From: an uncultured Lachnospiraceae bacterium
GTDB lineage: Bacteria; Bacillota; Clostridia; Lachnospirales; Lachnospiraceae
Direction: 5' to 3'
Assembly (NCBI GenBank): GCA_946632055.1
Contig: CAMPAR010000001.1
Span: forward strand, 43,730-107,729
Length of the DNA stretch: 64,000 nt
In this document: positions 15,791 through 25,538 of the stretch, in pieces
Layout of the letters: each line of letters begins with the position of its first letter
Numbering within the stretch: position 1 is the stretch's first letter
Position numbers and translations under genes: made by a program
Notes under the pieces: model-generated
Seen by the model: only the letters and a program-made list of their open reading frames with translations
The model's database searches: none
What the model was told of the DNA's origin: nothing

Positions 15791-16495
15791 ATGAACGAAA
15801 GAGAACGCACCCTGTTTAAACACCCCTTCTCAAAAGCGTACTGGGCACTGGCCGCGAAGGAATTCACCTCGGTCCGCATGCTTACCGTCGCTGCGATGCT
15901 GACGGCACTTCGGATCGCGCTGAAGGCTGTGCAGATCCCGGTCGCCTTCAACCTGAATATCACCTTCGGATTCCTCGTGAATTCCGTGGGCTCGATGATT
16001 TACGGGCCGCTCGTCGCGATCGCCGCCTCCGCGGTCAGCGATACGGTCGGCGCGATCCTGTTCCCCTCCGGACCGTATTTCTTCCCCTTCATTTTCGTGG
16101 AAATCGCGGGCGGCCTGATCTTCGCGCTGGTCTATTACCGGGCGAAAATGACGGCCTTCCGGATCATTCTCGGACGCTTCCTCGTCACGCTTATCTGCAA
16201 TCTCCTGATGAATCCGGTGATCCTGTATTACTATTACGAGCTCGTGCTCGGGAAGAGCTATACGCTCTTCACGCTGCCCCGGATCGTCAAGAATCTCGTG
16301 CTGTTCCCGGCCGAATCCGTGGTGCTGATCCTGTGGTTCAACGCGCTTCTTCCGGTGACCAACCGCCTGAAGCTGACCTTTACCGGCAATACGAAAATCC
16401 GGGCCGAAAAGAAGGACATCATCATCCTGATCGTCATGACCGTGGCGGCGGTTCTCGCTGTAGCTGGCTGGATCATTTACAAGTCAAAGAGCTGA
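15791..16495 (+). CDS. folT: Folate ECF-transporter S component
   Basis: A 234-residue hydrophobic protein with six predicted membrane segments after a 35-residue soluble N-terminus. The segment LTVAAMLTALRIALKAVQIPV...NLNITFGFLVNSVGSMIYGPLVAIAASAVSDTVG is typical of FolT-family substrate-binding subunits, which take up folates together with the shared EcfAAT module (not in the window). The THF riboswitch directly upstream supports folate specificity. The ribosome binding site AAGAAAGGA lies 6 nt before the ATG, inside the expression-platform hairpin. Confidence 0.9.
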   Translation: MNERERTLFKHPFSKAYWALAAKEFTSVRMLTVAAMLTALRIALKAVQIPVAFNLNITFGFLVNSVGSMIYGPLVAIAASAVSDTVGAILFPSGPYFFPFIFVEIAGGLIFALVYYRAKMTAFRIILGRFLVTLICNLLMNPVILYYYYELVLGKSYTLFTLPRIVKNLVLFPAESVVLILWFNALLPVTNRLKLTFTGNTKIRAEKKDIIILIVMTVAAVLAVAGWIIYKSKS

Positions 16496-16504
16496 ATTTT
16501 CGCG

Positions 16505-16533
16505 TTGTCAAAAAAGGCGGTCTGTGGTATAAT
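16505..16533 (+). promoter_or_regulatory. Promoter for the Glu/Ser/Thr-rich membrane protein
   Basis: TTGTCA, 17 nt, TATAAT with TGG in front; predicted start near 16540. This rules out the GTG at 16545 used in the ORF track as the main start. Confidence 0.8.
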
Positions 16534-16586
16534 AACAATTCATTGTGAGATTATTTTACCGGTCGTTTCAGGGAGATTATAAACTT

Positions 16587-17639
16587 ATGTTTCGGAGTAA
16601 AGCATTTACCATCGCATTTTCGATTCTGTCGGTACTGATTATCGGTCTGACGATTATATTCTGCTATCTGGTATTCGGAAGCGGAAGAGCGGCGCTGCAG
16701 GAAGCGCTGACAGGGACGACGGAAGCGGCAGCGGAAGACACAGGCGCGCCCGCTAACGAGACGGCGCCTTCGGAATCCATCGAAGCCGCCGCTTCTCAGG
16801 ACAGTTCCGAAAGCGGCAGCTCCCTGAAAGAGGAGACGGAAGAAGAGACGAAGAAAAGCTCGGAGACGGAAACGGAAGAAAAGAACAGCACGAAGGAAAC
16901 GACGGAAGAGAGCACGGAAAAACCGGATGAAAGTACGGAAACGGAAGAGTCGACGGCGGCGCTTGCGGAAGAATCCGCCGATCAGACCGTGCGGGCGCTC
17001 CGCGCGGACGAAGATCACAGCTGTCCGGTGCTTCTGGAGGATATTCCGGAGTCGGGAATCGCCACGATCATCAAGTCCGGCGATAACGGCGAAGGAATCG
17101 TGTTCCATCTCTCGCCGCAGTTCGACGCCGCGGATACGCCCGGAAACCTGACGAATTACAGCGGGGCTTTCGATATCGGATCGAAGATCTACATGCTGAA
17201 CAACGGAACACCATTCCTGATGTATAAGACGATCGACGGCTATTATGTGACGAGCAGCGCGAACTACATCTCATATGAGGCGAAGAACGTCACGCAGAAG
17301 CCCGATCCCGTAAGGATCGGCGACTACGGCTACTCCGAGGGCGAGGAAATCGTGGTGCGGGTATTCCATGAGGACGGCAATACGGTGGCCTTTACCGTCT
17401 ATAATTTCAGTCCGGCGGCCGGAGAGCTGCTGCCGGTCCTTGAGAATGTGATTGCGCGCTATGACGGAAGCGGTTTCGCGCTTTTTGAGTATCACAATAC
17501 CGACGGACAGAACCATCAGGGAAAGATCGGCTTCGAGAAGGTCGAAGGCGCGGGATACTCAAGACGCGTGGATGTGGTTTTCGACAGCCCGGTCGCTTTC
17601 CGCACCGGGGAACGCTCGGAAATCGTGCTTCACAATTAA
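16587..17639 (+). CDS. Membrane-anchored surface protein with Glu/Ser/Thr-rich stalk
   Basis: 350 residues from ATG 16587 (GGGAG about 11 nt upstream). A basic N-terminus and one hydrophobic segment (AFTIAFSILSVLIIGLTIIFCYLVF, residues about 5-30) give a signal anchor with no obvious cleavage site. Residues about 45-145 are a highly acidic, Ser/Thr-rich, low-complexity stalk. The remaining 200 residues form a beta-rich domain (FDIGSKIYMLNNGTPFLMYKTIDGYYV, then EGEEIVVRVFHEDGNTVAFTVYNF) that I do not recognise. It resembles the protein at 27782 in having a Ser/Glu stalk and Tyr-rich beta segments. Probably displayed outside the cell. Confidence 0.7.
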   Translation: MFRSKAFTIAFSILSVLIIGLTIIFCYLVFGSGRAALQEALTGTTEAAAEDTGAPANETAPSESIEAAASQDSSESGSSLKEETEEETKKSSETETEEKNSTKETTEESTEKPDESTETEESTAALAEESADQTVRALRADEDHSCPVLLEDIPESGIATIIKSGDNGEGIVFHLSPQFDAADTPGNLTNYSGAFDIGSKIYMLNNGTPFLMYKTIDGYYVTSSANYISYEAKNVTQKPDPVRIGDYGYSEGEEIVVRVFHEDGNTVAFTVYNFSPAAGELLPVLENVIARYDGSGFALFEYHNTDGQNHQGKIGFEKVEGAGYSRRVDVVFDSPVAFRTGERSEIVLHN

Positions 17640-17642
17640 ACA

Positions 17643-17663
17643 CGGCGCTTAACCTAAGCGCCG
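17643..17663 (+). terminator. Short GC-rich hairpin after the surface protein gene
   Basis: CGGCGCTTA and TAAGCGCCG separated by ACC, immediately after the stop codon. There is no T-tract, so termination is uncertain. Confidence 0.4.
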
Positions 17664-17701
17664 CCCATCTGTTCTGACATTATTACCAAGGAAATCATTT
17701 C

Positions 17702-19120
17702 ATGAATCAGAATCCATCGGCGGAGGAAAGCCTCCGCCAGCAGGAATATATCCGGAAGGTCCGGGAACTCACCAAAGAAAAAGAAGAAAAACTCGGCAGG
17801 AAGCTGCGCTTTCACATTGAAACGCTCGGCTGCCAGATGAATGCCAAGGATTCCGAGAAGCTTGCGGGCATCCTGACGGAAATCGGCTATGTGAGTGAAG
17901 AGGAGGAGGAAAAGGCGGACTTCGTGCTCTACAATACCTGCACGGTCCGGGAAAACGCCAACCTGAAGATTTACGGGCGCCTCGGATACCTCCACTCCCT
18001 GAAGAAGCGGAAGAATCCGGGGCTTCGGATTGCGGTCTGCGGATGCATGATGCAGGAGCCGGACGAGGTCCAGACGATCCGCGAGAAGTACAGCTTCGTG
18101 AATCTCGTCTTCGGGACGCATAATATTTTCCGCCTGGCGGAACTGATGTACCGCATGGAGACGGAAGAGGGCATGATCATCGACGTCTGGGAGGGCACCG
18201 ACGAAATCGTCGAGGACCTGCCGGCCGTCCGCAAATACCCTTTCAAATCCGGCGTCAACATCATGTACGGCTGCAACAATTTCTGCACCTACTGTATCGT
18301 TCCGTATGTCCGCGGACGCGAACGGAGCCGCACGCCGGAGGATATCCTTTCGGAGATCCGCGCGCTTGTTTCGGACGGCGTGAAGGAAGTCATGCTGCTC
18401 GGGCAGAATGTGAATTCCTACGGGAAAACGCTGGAGAAACCGGTATCTTTCTCGGAGCTTCTCAGAAGAATCGAAGAAGTGGAGGGCCTCGAGCGCATCC
18501 GCTTTATGACCTCGCATCCGAAGGATCTCTCGGACGAACTGATCGAGACCCTCGCGCATTCCAAGAAAATCTGCAATCATTTCCACCTGCCGCTGCAGTC
18601 CGGCTCCACGAGAATTCTGAAAGAGATGAACCGGCATTATACGAAGGAACAGTATCTTGAAATCGTCCGGAAGCTCAGGGAAGCGGTGCCGGATATTTCG
18701 ATCACGACGGATCTCATCGTCGGATTCCCGGGTGAAACCGAGGAGGATTTTCAGGAGACGATGGACGTGGTCCGCAGGGTTCGCTACGACTCCGCCTTTA
18801 CCTTCATCTATTCAAAGCGCACCGGAACCCCGGCGGCGAAGATGGAGGACCAGGTGCCGGAGGAGATCGTGAAGGACCGCTTTGACCGGCTGCTTGCCCT
18901 TGTGCAGACGATCGGGCAGGAGGTCTCCGGACGGGACCTCGGGAAGGTGCTTCCGGTACTGGTGGAAGAAGTGAACCGGCAGGACGGAACGATGGTCAGC
19001 GGAAGGCTTACGAACAATACCCTCGTGCATTTCCCCGGGAAAAAAGAGCTCATCGGCTCCATCGTACCGGTGAAGCTCATGGAAAGCAGGGGCTTTTACT
19101 ATATCGGCGAGCAGGCCTGA
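17702..19120 (+). CDS. miaB: tRNA-2-methylthio-N6-isopentenyladenosine synthase MiaB
   Basis: A 472-residue radical-SAM methylthiotransferase that adds the 2-methylthio group to i6A37 of tRNAs reading UNN codons. The N-terminal UPF0004 domain has the three cluster cysteines in TLGCQMN, NTCTVREN and CGCMMQ; the radical-SAM motif is CNNFCTYCIVPYVRGRERS; a C-terminal TRAM domain ends the protein. All six cluster cysteines are intact. It heads the miaB-mutS-mutL run that is usual in clostridia. Confidence 0.96.
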   Translation: MNQNPSAEESLRQQEYIRKVRELTKEKEEKLGRKLRFHIETLGCQMNAKDSEKLAGILTEIGYVSEEEEEKADFVLYNTCTVRENANLKIYGRLGYLHSLKKRKNPGLRIAVCGCMMQEPDEVQTIREKYSFVNLVFGTHNIFRLAELMYRMETEEGMIIDVWEGTDEIVEDLPAVRKYPFKSGVNIMYGCNNFCTYCIVPYVRGRERSRTPEDILSEIRALVSDGVKEVMLLGQNVNSYGKTLEKPVSFSELLRRIEEVEGLERIRFMTSHPKDLSDELIETLAHSKKICNHFHLPLQSGSTRILKEMNRHYTKEQYLEIVRKLREAVPDISITTDLIVGFPGETEEDFQETMDVVRRVRYDSAFTFIYSKRTGTPAAKMEDQVPEEIVKDRFDRLLALVQTIGQEVSGRDLGKVLPVLVEEVNRQDGTMVSGRLTNNTLVHFPGKKELIGSIVPVKLMESRGFYYIGEQA

Positions 19121-19171
19121 TCGGGACTTCTATAACAAATCAGGCCTGAAGCAGGAAGAAAGGGGCATCCC

Positions 19172-21823
19172 ATGGCGCTTTCTCCGATGATGGAGAAATA
19201 TCTGGAAACCAAAAAAGAATATCCTGACTGTATCCTATTTTACAGGCTCGGCGACTTCTATGAAATGTTCTTCGAAGATGCCGAGCTTGTCAGTAAAGAG
19301 CTGGAGCTGACGCTGACCGGAAAGGACTGCGGCCTCGAGGAGCGCGCGCCGATGTGCGGCGTTCCGTATCACGCGGTGGAATCGTACCTCACCCGGCTCG
19401 TGGAGAACGGCCACAAGGTGGCGATCGCCGAGCAGATGGAGGACCCGAAGCTCGCGAAGGGACTCGTGAAGCGGGAGGTCATCCGCGTCGTGACGCCGGG
19501 AACGCTGACCGATACCGGCGCGCTCGATGAAACGCGGAACCGTTATATCATGTGCATTGTGTACGAGCGGGGCCTTTTCGGCGTTTCTTTTGCCGACGTC
19601 ACAACGGGCGATTTCTACGCGGCCGAGCTCGAAAAGAGGGAACAGCTCTACGACGAAATCAGCCGCTTTTCTCCGGCGGAAATCATTACGAACGAGGCAT
19701 TTACGGTCTCCGGCGCGGATCTGACGGAGCTTCGGCACCGCCTGAACTTCTCGCTCAGTACGGAAGGCGCCTGGAGATTCCGGGAGGACAATGCCGTCGG
19801 CGCGCTTCTGAAGCATTTCGGCGTGCTGTCCGTTGAAAGCCTCGGTCTCTCCATCCTGCCGACAGCAGCCTCTGCCGCGGGCGCGCTTCTTTCCTATCTT
19901 CTCGATACCCAGAAAACCGAACTGCGTCATATTTCCCACCTTCAGGTCTACACGCTGAACCGCTTCATGCTGCTCGACGCCGCCACGAGGCGGAATCTGG
20001 AGCTTACGGAAACCATGCGGGAGAAGCAGAAGCGGGGGAGCCTTCTGTGGGTGCTCGATCACGCGCGGACCGCGATGGGCGCGCGTACGGTCCGAAGATA
20101 CCTCGAACAGCCGCTTCTTGAGCGAGAGGAAATCGTCCGGCGGCAGGATGCCGTGGAGGAGCTGAAGGAGGACCAGATCCTTCGGGAGGAGCTTCGCGAA
20201 TACCTGAATCCGATCTATGATCTCGAGCGTCTTCTTGGAAAAATCAGCTACCGGAGCGCGAATCCCCGGGATCTTCTCGCGTTCCGGAACTCGCTTGAAA
20301 TGGTTCCGCACATCAAAACCCTTCTCGGAAACGCGCACAGCGCGCTCCTTTCCGAGCTTCGGGACTCGATTGATCCGCTGGATGATCTGTTCACACTGAT
20401 CCAGGAATCCATCTCCGAGGACCCGCCGATCCTGGTGCATGAGGGCGGAATCATCAAGGACGGCTTCAATGATACGGTTGACCAGTACCGGAAGGCAAGA
20501 AGCGAGGGGAAAAACTGGATCGCGGACATCGAGGCGGAGGAGAAGGAAAAAACCGGCATCAAGAACCTGAGGATCCGCTTCAACAAGGTGTTCGGCTATT
20601 ATCTGGAGGTCACGAATTCCTTCAAGGATCTCGTGCCGGATTATTTCGTGAGAAAGCAGACCCTGACCGGGTCGGAGCGCTATATTACGCCGCGTCTGAA
20701 GGAGCTGGAGGACATGATCCTCGGCGCCGAGGACAAGCTGAATTCGCTCGAATACGAGCTCTTTACGACGGTGCGGGACACGATTTCCGGAGAAATCGAC
20801 CGGGTGCAGAAGACGGCTGCGGCGATCGCGGCGCTGGACGCGCTGGCGTCCTTCGCGTATGTCGCGGAAAGGAACCGCTATGTGCGCCCGAAGATCAACG
20901 AGAAGGGCGTGATCCGGATTAAAAACGGCCGTCATCCCGTGATTGAGCGCATGATCCAGTCCGAGCAGTTCGTGCCGAACGATACGCTTCTTGATACGAA
21001 GAACAACCGGATTGCGATCATCACCGGCCCCAATATGGCCGGAAAGTCCACCTATATGCGCCAGACAGCGCTGCTTGCTTTGATGGCGCAGACCGGCTCC
21101 TTCGTGCCGGCGGATGAGGCGGATATCTGCATTTCCGACCGGATCTTCACCCGGGTCGGCGCTTCGGACGACCTTTCCTCCGGCCAGTCCACCTTCATGG
21201 TGGAGATGACGGAGGTCGCGAATATCCTGAGGAACGCCACGAAGAAGAGCCTGATCATCCTGGACGAGATCGGGCGCGGAACCTCCACCTTTGACGGACT
21301 GTCGATCGCCTGGGCGGTGGTGGAGTATATCGCCGATCCGAAGATCATCGGCGCGAAAACCCTGTTTGCGACGCACTATCACGAACTGACCGAGCTGGAA
21401 GGCGCGATTCCCGGCGTCAACAACTACTGCATTTCCGTGAAGGAGCAGGGAGAGCATATCACATTCCTTCGGAAAATCGTACGCGGCGGCGCGGACAAGT
21501 CCTACGGAATCCAGGTCGCGCGGCTTGCGGGCGTCCCGAAGCCGGTGCTGCAGCGCGCGGATGAGCTCGTGGACGAGCTGATCGATACCGATATCGCGCA
21601 GCGGGCGAAGGAGATTGCCTCCTACGCGGCGGTCGGCATGAACACGAAGAAGCGCGTCGAACGGCCGGACGACGTGGACGCGAACCAGATGAGTCTCTTC
21701 GAAACCGTGAAGGACGAGGACGTGCTGAAGGAAATCCGGGAGCTGAACCTGTCCAATATGACGCCGCTCGACGCCATCAATACCCTCTACCGGATTCAGT
21801 CGAAGCTGAACAACCGGGTCTAG
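19172..21823 (+). CDS. mutS: DNA mismatch repair protein MutS
   Basis: An 883-residue full-length MutS1. The mismatch-reading Phe-x-Glu is in YRLGDFYEMFFEDA, Walker A is TGPNMAGKSTYMRQTALL, Walker B is IILDEIGRGTSTFDGLSIAW, and the C-terminus carries the usual helix-turn-helix and acidic tail. It recognises mismatches and recruits MutL. AGAAAGGGG lies before the ATG. A 740-residue minus-strand ORF opposite it is a shadow. Confidence 0.98.
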   Translation: MALSPMMEKYLETKKEYPDCILFYRLGDFYEMFFEDAELVSKELELTLTGKDCGLEERAPMCGVPYHAVESYLTRLVENGHKVAIAEQMEDPKLAKGLVKREVIRVVTPGTLTDTGALDETRNRYIMCIVYERGLFGVSFADVTTGDFYAAELEKREQLYDEISRFSPAEIITNEAFTVSGADLTELRHRLNFSLSTEGAWRFREDNAVGALLKHFGVLSVESLGLSILPTAASAAGALLSYLLDTQKTELRHISHLQVYTLNRFMLLDAATRRNLELTETMREKQKRGSLLWVLDHARTAMGARTVRRYLEQPLLEREEIVRRQDAVEELKEDQILREELREYLNPIYDLERLLGKISYRSANPRDLLAFRNSLEMVPHIKTLLGNAHSALLSELRDSIDPLDDLFTLIQESISEDPPILVHEGGIIKDGFNDTVDQYRKARSEGKNWIADIEAEEKEKTGIKNLRIRFNKVFGYYLEVTNSFKDLVPDYFVRKQTLTGSERYITPRLKELEDMILGAEDKLNSLEYELFTTVRDTISGEIDRVQKTAAAIAALDALASFAYVAERNRYVRPKINEKGVIRIKNGRHPVIERMIQSEQFVPNDTLLDTKNNRIAIITGPNMAGKSTYMRQTALLALMAQTGSFVPADEADICISDRIFTRVGASDDLSSGQSTFMVEMTEVANILRNATKKSLIILDEIGRGTSTFDGLSIAWAVVEYIADPKIIGAKTLFATHYHELTELEGAIPGVNNYCISVKEQGEHITFLRKIVRGGADKSYGIQVARLAGVPKPVLQRADELVDELIDTDIAQRAKEIASYAAVGMNTKKRVERPDDVDANQMSLFETVKDEDVLKEIRELNLSNMTPLDAINTLYRIQSKLNNRV

Positions 21824-21864
21824 GCGCTTGATTTTGATATCAGAAACTGAGGAAAGGAACCTGT

Positions 21865-23766
21865 ATGCCTCCGATCCATGTGCTGGACAAATTAACGGTG
21901 GACCAGATTGCCGCCGGCGAAGTCATTGAGCGCCCGAGCTCCATCGTGAAGGAACTCGTGGAAAACGCGATCGACGCCGGCGCGACTGCCGTCAGCGTGG
22001 AAATCAGAAACGGCGGAATTGATCTCGTGCGCGTCACGGACAACGGCTGCGGAATTCCGAAGTCCGAGATTTCGACGGCCTTCCTCCGTCATTCGACGAG
22101 CAAGATCGAAAACGCCGGGGATCTCTCCGAAATCCGCAGTCTCGGCTTTCGCGGAGAAGCTTTAAGCTCGATCGCCGCGGTTACGAGGCTCGAAATGATT
22201 ACGAAATGCCGGCAGGAAGTGACCGGCAGCTCCTATGAGATCAACGGGGGCGAGGAGGTTTCGCTCACGGAGATCGGGGCGCCGGACGGGACGACCTTCC
22301 TCGTGAAGGACATTTTCTACAATACGCCCGCCCGCAGGAAATTCCTGAAAACGCCGATCACGGAGGCGAGCTATATCGCCGAGCTTCTGGAGAAAATGGC
22401 GCTGTCCCGGCCGGACATCAGCTTCCGGCTGATCGCAAACGGCAAGACCCGGCTTTCAACCTCGGGAAACGGCCGTGTCCGGGACCTGATCTACTCGATT
22501 TACGGGCGGGAGACGGCGTCTTCCCTCGAGGAAACGGACGCTCGGGCAGGAGAAATCCGCATCACGGGCTTTGTCGGGAAGCCGGTTCTTGCGAAGGGAA
22601 ACCGCGGCTTTGAGAACTATTTTGTCAACAGCCGCTATGTGAAGAACAAGGTGATCACAAAGGCCATCGAGGACGCGTACCAGCCCTTCATGATGCTGCA
22701 CCGCTATCCCCTGACGGTCCTGTACATCGATATGCCGCCGGAGATGTTTGACGTCAACGTGCATCCGCAGAAGATGGAGCTTCGCTTCCGGAACGAACAG
22801 ACCGTCTACGACGCGGTGCTTGCGGCGGTGCGCGATTCTCTATCGAAGAAGGAATTCATTCAGGAAACGCGGCTTTCGGAAGAAGAGGAGAAGCCGGAGC
22901 CAGTCTATGCCGCGCCGGAGCCCTTTGAGGAAAAGCGCAGAGAAAGCTCTGTGCCCGCATACCACGCCTTTCCGGATAAAACGGATTTTGTGCGTGAAAA
23001 AAATACAGTTCCGTTTGACAGCGGGCAGGGTCAGGGGTTATTATTAAAAGAGACTGCTTCCGAAAAGGAGGAGGAGACTCCCCGGACGATTCCGGGCTTC
23101 GAAAACGTGACGCATACCGTCCGTGTGAAGCCGGAAAAACCTGTGCAGGAGAGCCTGTTTGAAACGAAGCTGATTTCCGAAGAGGGATACAAAAAGCACC
23201 GGCTGATCGGGCAGGTTTTCGACACCTACTGGCTCCTGCAGATGGAGGACAAGCTCTATATCATGGACCAGCACGCGGCGCATGAGAAGGTCCTCTACGA
23301 GCGGAAGATGAAGGAACTCGAGGAGAGAAAGCATCCCTCCCAGACCGTGTCCCCGCCGATCATGATTTCCTTAAGTTCACGCGAGGAGCTGCTTCTCAAC
23401 CGCTACATGGATGCCTTTTCCGGACTCGGCTACGAGATTTCCTCCTTCGGAGGCCGGGAATACGCGATTTCCGCCGTTCCCTATGATCTGTACGGGCTGG
23501 ACGTCCGGGCGCTTTTCGAAGATATTCTCGGAGAGCTCGAGGCGGAACTCGGCGAAAAGAAGCCGGAGATGATTCTTTCGAAGCTCGCCTCCATGTCCTG
23601 CAAGGCGGCGGTAAAGGGGGAAAACGCCTTAAGCTTTGACGAGGCGGACGCGCTTCTTAAAGAGCTTCTCACGCTGGAAAACCCTTATGCCTGCCCCCAC
23701 GGGCGGCCGACCATGATTTCATTATCCCGGACGGAACTCGACCGGAAATTCAAGCGAATCGTATAA
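21865..23766 (+). CDS. mutL: DNA mismatch repair protein MutL (endonuclease type)
   Basis: A 633-residue GHKL ATPase with motifs ELVENAIDAGATAV, TDNGCGIPKSE and LGFRGEALSSIAAV, a low-complexity linker around residues 335-430 that is less GC-rich, and a C-terminal domain with the metal-binding endonuclease motif DQHAAHEKVLYE and the CPHGRPTM site. It is therefore the nicking MutL of bacteria lacking MutH. GAAAGGAA upstream of the ATG. In relatives miaA often follows; here it is glnS. Confidence 0.97.
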   Translation: MPPIHVLDKLTVDQIAAGEVIERPSSIVKELVENAIDAGATAVSVEIRNGGIDLVRVTDNGCGIPKSEISTAFLRHSTSKIENAGDLSEIRSLGFRGEALSSIAAVTRLEMITKCRQEVTGSSYEINGGEEVSLTEIGAPDGTTFLVKDIFYNTPARRKFLKTPITEASYIAELLEKMALSRPDISFRLIANGKTRLSTSGNGRVRDLIYSIYGRETASSLEETDARAGEIRITGFVGKPVLAKGNRGFENYFVNSRYVKNKVITKAIEDAYQPFMMLHRYPLTVLYIDMPPEMFDVNVHPQKMELRFRNEQTVYDAVLAAVRDSLSKKEFIQETRLSEEEEKPEPVYAAPEPFEEKRRESSVPAYHAFPDKTDFVREKNTVPFDSGQGQGLLLKETASEKEEETPRTIPGFENVTHTVRVKPEKPVQESLFETKLISEEGYKKHRLIGQVFDTYWLLQMEDKLYIMDQHAAHEKVLYERKMKELEERKHPSQTVSPPIMISLSSREELLLNRYMDAFSGLGYEISSFGGREYAISAVPYDLYGLDVRALFEDILGELEAELGEKKPEMILSKLASMSCKAAVKGENALSFDEADALLKELLTLENPYACPHGRPTMISLSRTELDRKFKRIV

Positions 23767-23792
23767 GTTAAGATGGAAGGAAATAGAATTCA

Positions 23793-25526
23793 ATGGCAGA
23801 ACTGGTAAAAGAAACGGAAGCTCCGAAGAGCAGCAATTTTATCTGGGACTTCATCAAGGAAGATCTCGCTCCGGGCGGACAGTTTGAAGGAAAGACCGTC
23901 CATACGCGTTTTCCGCCGGAACCGAACGGCTATCTGCATATCGGACACTGCAAGGCACTGTGCATCGATTTCGGAACCGCGGAGGCCTTCGGAGGACTTT
24001 GCAACCTGCGCATGGACGACACCAATCCCGCGAAGGAAGACACCGAATACGTGGATGCGATCCAGCAGGATATCCACTGGCTCGGCTTCGACTGGGGAGA
24101 CCGTTTTTTCTACGGCTCGGACTATTTTGAAAAGGACTATGAATATGCGGTGGAGCTGATTAAGAAAGGCCTCGCCTATGTCTGTGAGCTCACGCCCGAG
24201 GAATTCAGGGCCAACCGCGGCGATATCGGCATTCCGGCGACCTCTCCGTACCGGGACCGTCCGATCGAGGAGAGCCTCGCGCTGTTTGAGAAGATGAAAA
24301 ACGGAGAGATCGAGGAAGGAAAGATGACGCTGCGCGCGAAGATTGACCTTGCGAGCGGCAATTTCAACATGCGCGATCCCGTCATCTACCGAATCCGCTA
24401 TATCAACCATCACCGCCAGGGCACGAAGTGGTGCATCTTCCCGATGTATGATTTCGCGCATCCGATTCAGGACGCGCTGGAGGGCATTACGCATTCCCTG
24501 TGTTCTCTCGAGTACGAGGAGCACCGTCCGCTGTACGACTGGGTGGTGAACAATGTATCGATTCCTTATCACAAGCCACGCCAGATCGAGTTCGCGCGCC
24601 TCAACATCGACCATACGGTCATGTCGAAGCGGAAGCTGAGAAAGCTCGTGGAGGAAGGCTATGTTTCGGGCTGGGATGATCCGAGAATGCCCACGCTCTG
24701 CGGCCTTCGGAGACGCGGCTATACGGCGCATTCCATCCGCCGCTTCATCGATGAAATCGGCGTCGGAAAGACGACCGGCATCGTGGAGCTTGCGATGCTG
24801 GAGCACTGTCTGAGGGATGACCTCAACATGAGCGCCGAGCGCACCATGGCGGTTCTGAAGCCCGTGAAGCTGACCGTGACCAATTATCCGGAAGGGCAGA
24901 GCGAAAGCTTTGAACTGGAAAACAATCCGACCGATCCCGCGGCCGGCACGCATACGATCACCTTCAGCCGGAATCTTTGGATTGAGGCGGAGGACTTCCT
25001 CGAGACCCCGATTCCGAAGTACAAGCGCCTGTATCCCGGCAACGAGGTGCGCCTGAAGGGCGCGTATCTCGTGACCTGCACGGGCTGCGTGAAGGACGAG
25101 AACGGAAACGTGACGGAAGTGCTCTGCGAGTACGATCCGGATTCGAGGGGCGGCGATCCCGCGGACGGACGCAAGGTGAAGGGCGCCACGATTCACTGGG
25201 TGGATCAGGCGACCGCGGTCGATGCCGAGGTGCGTCTCTACAACAACCTCTTCCTCGACGAGCAGCCGGACGGCCCCGACAAGAATTTCCTCGAGTGCAT
25301 GGATCCGGAGAGCCTCGTCGTGCTTCAGGGCTGCAAGGTGGAGCCGGAGATGGTGAAGGTGGCGGAAGCCTTTGACGGCGTGGAAAACCGCAGCGGCGTC
25401 AATGCGCCGACCTTCCAGTTTATGCGAAACGGCTATTTCTGCCTCGACAACCGCGACAGCCGGAAGGATCATCTCGTGTTCAACCGCAGCGTATCTCTGA
25501 AGGACAGCTTCAAACCGGCAAAATAA
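23793..25526 (+). CDS. glnS: Glutaminyl-tRNA synthetase
   Basis: A 577-residue class I synthetase charging tRNA-Gln. The HIGH region is FPPEPNGYLHIGHCKA, followed by RMDDTNPAKEDTEYVDAI; the KMSKS equivalent is HTVMSKRKLRKL; the C-terminal anticodon-binding beta-barrels include WIEAEDFLE and FMRNGYFCLD. This is the glutamine-specific branch, not a GluRS. Most Firmicutes make Gln-tRNA through GatCAB amidation, so a GlnRS points to lateral acquisition in the lineage, as in some clostridia. It has no tRNA-directed leader: T-box features are absent upstream. Confidence 0.96.
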   Translation: MAELVKETEAPKSSNFIWDFIKEDLAPGGQFEGKTVHTRFPPEPNGYLHIGHCKALCIDFGTAEAFGGLCNLRMDDTNPAKEDTEYVDAIQQDIHWLGFDWGDRFFYGSDYFEKDYEYAVELIKKGLAYVCELTPEEFRANRGDIGIPATSPYRDRPIEESLALFEKMKNGEIEEGKMTLRAKIDLASGNFNMRDPVIYRIRYINHHRQGTKWCIFPMYDFAHPIQDALEGITHSLCSLEYEEHRPLYDWVVNNVSIPYHKPRQIEFARLNIDHTVMSKRKLRKLVEEGYVSGWDDPRMPTLCGLRRRGYTAHSIRRFIDEIGVGKTTGIVELAMLEHCLRDDLNMSAERTMAVLKPVKLTVTNYPEGQSESFELENNPTDPAAGTHTITFSRNLWIEAEDFLETPIPKYKRLYPGNEVRLKGAYLVTCTGCVKDENGNVTEVLCEYDPDSRGGDPADGRKVKGATIHWVDQATAVDAEVRLYNNLFLDEQPDGPDKNFLECMDPESLVVLQGCKVEPEMVKVAEAFDGVENRSGVNAPTFQFMRNGYFCLDNRDSRKDHLVFNRSVSLKDSFKPAK

Positions 25527-25538
25527 AGGAGCGATTTT

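Noticed and set aside
16545-16586. GTG start 14 codons upstream for the Glu/Ser-rich protein
   Set aside because: Only about 5 nt after the predicted transcription start and without a ribosome binding site; ATG 16587 has GGGAG.
19235-21457. 740-residue minus-strand ORF opposite mutS
   Set aside because: Shadow of a strongly supported gene: His/Arg/Asp-rich composition typical of the antisense frame of GC-rich genes, with no motif and no ribosome binding site.
23767-23792. T-box or other leader control of glnS
   Set aside because: Only 26 nt separate mutL and glnS; no room for and no trace of a T-box.
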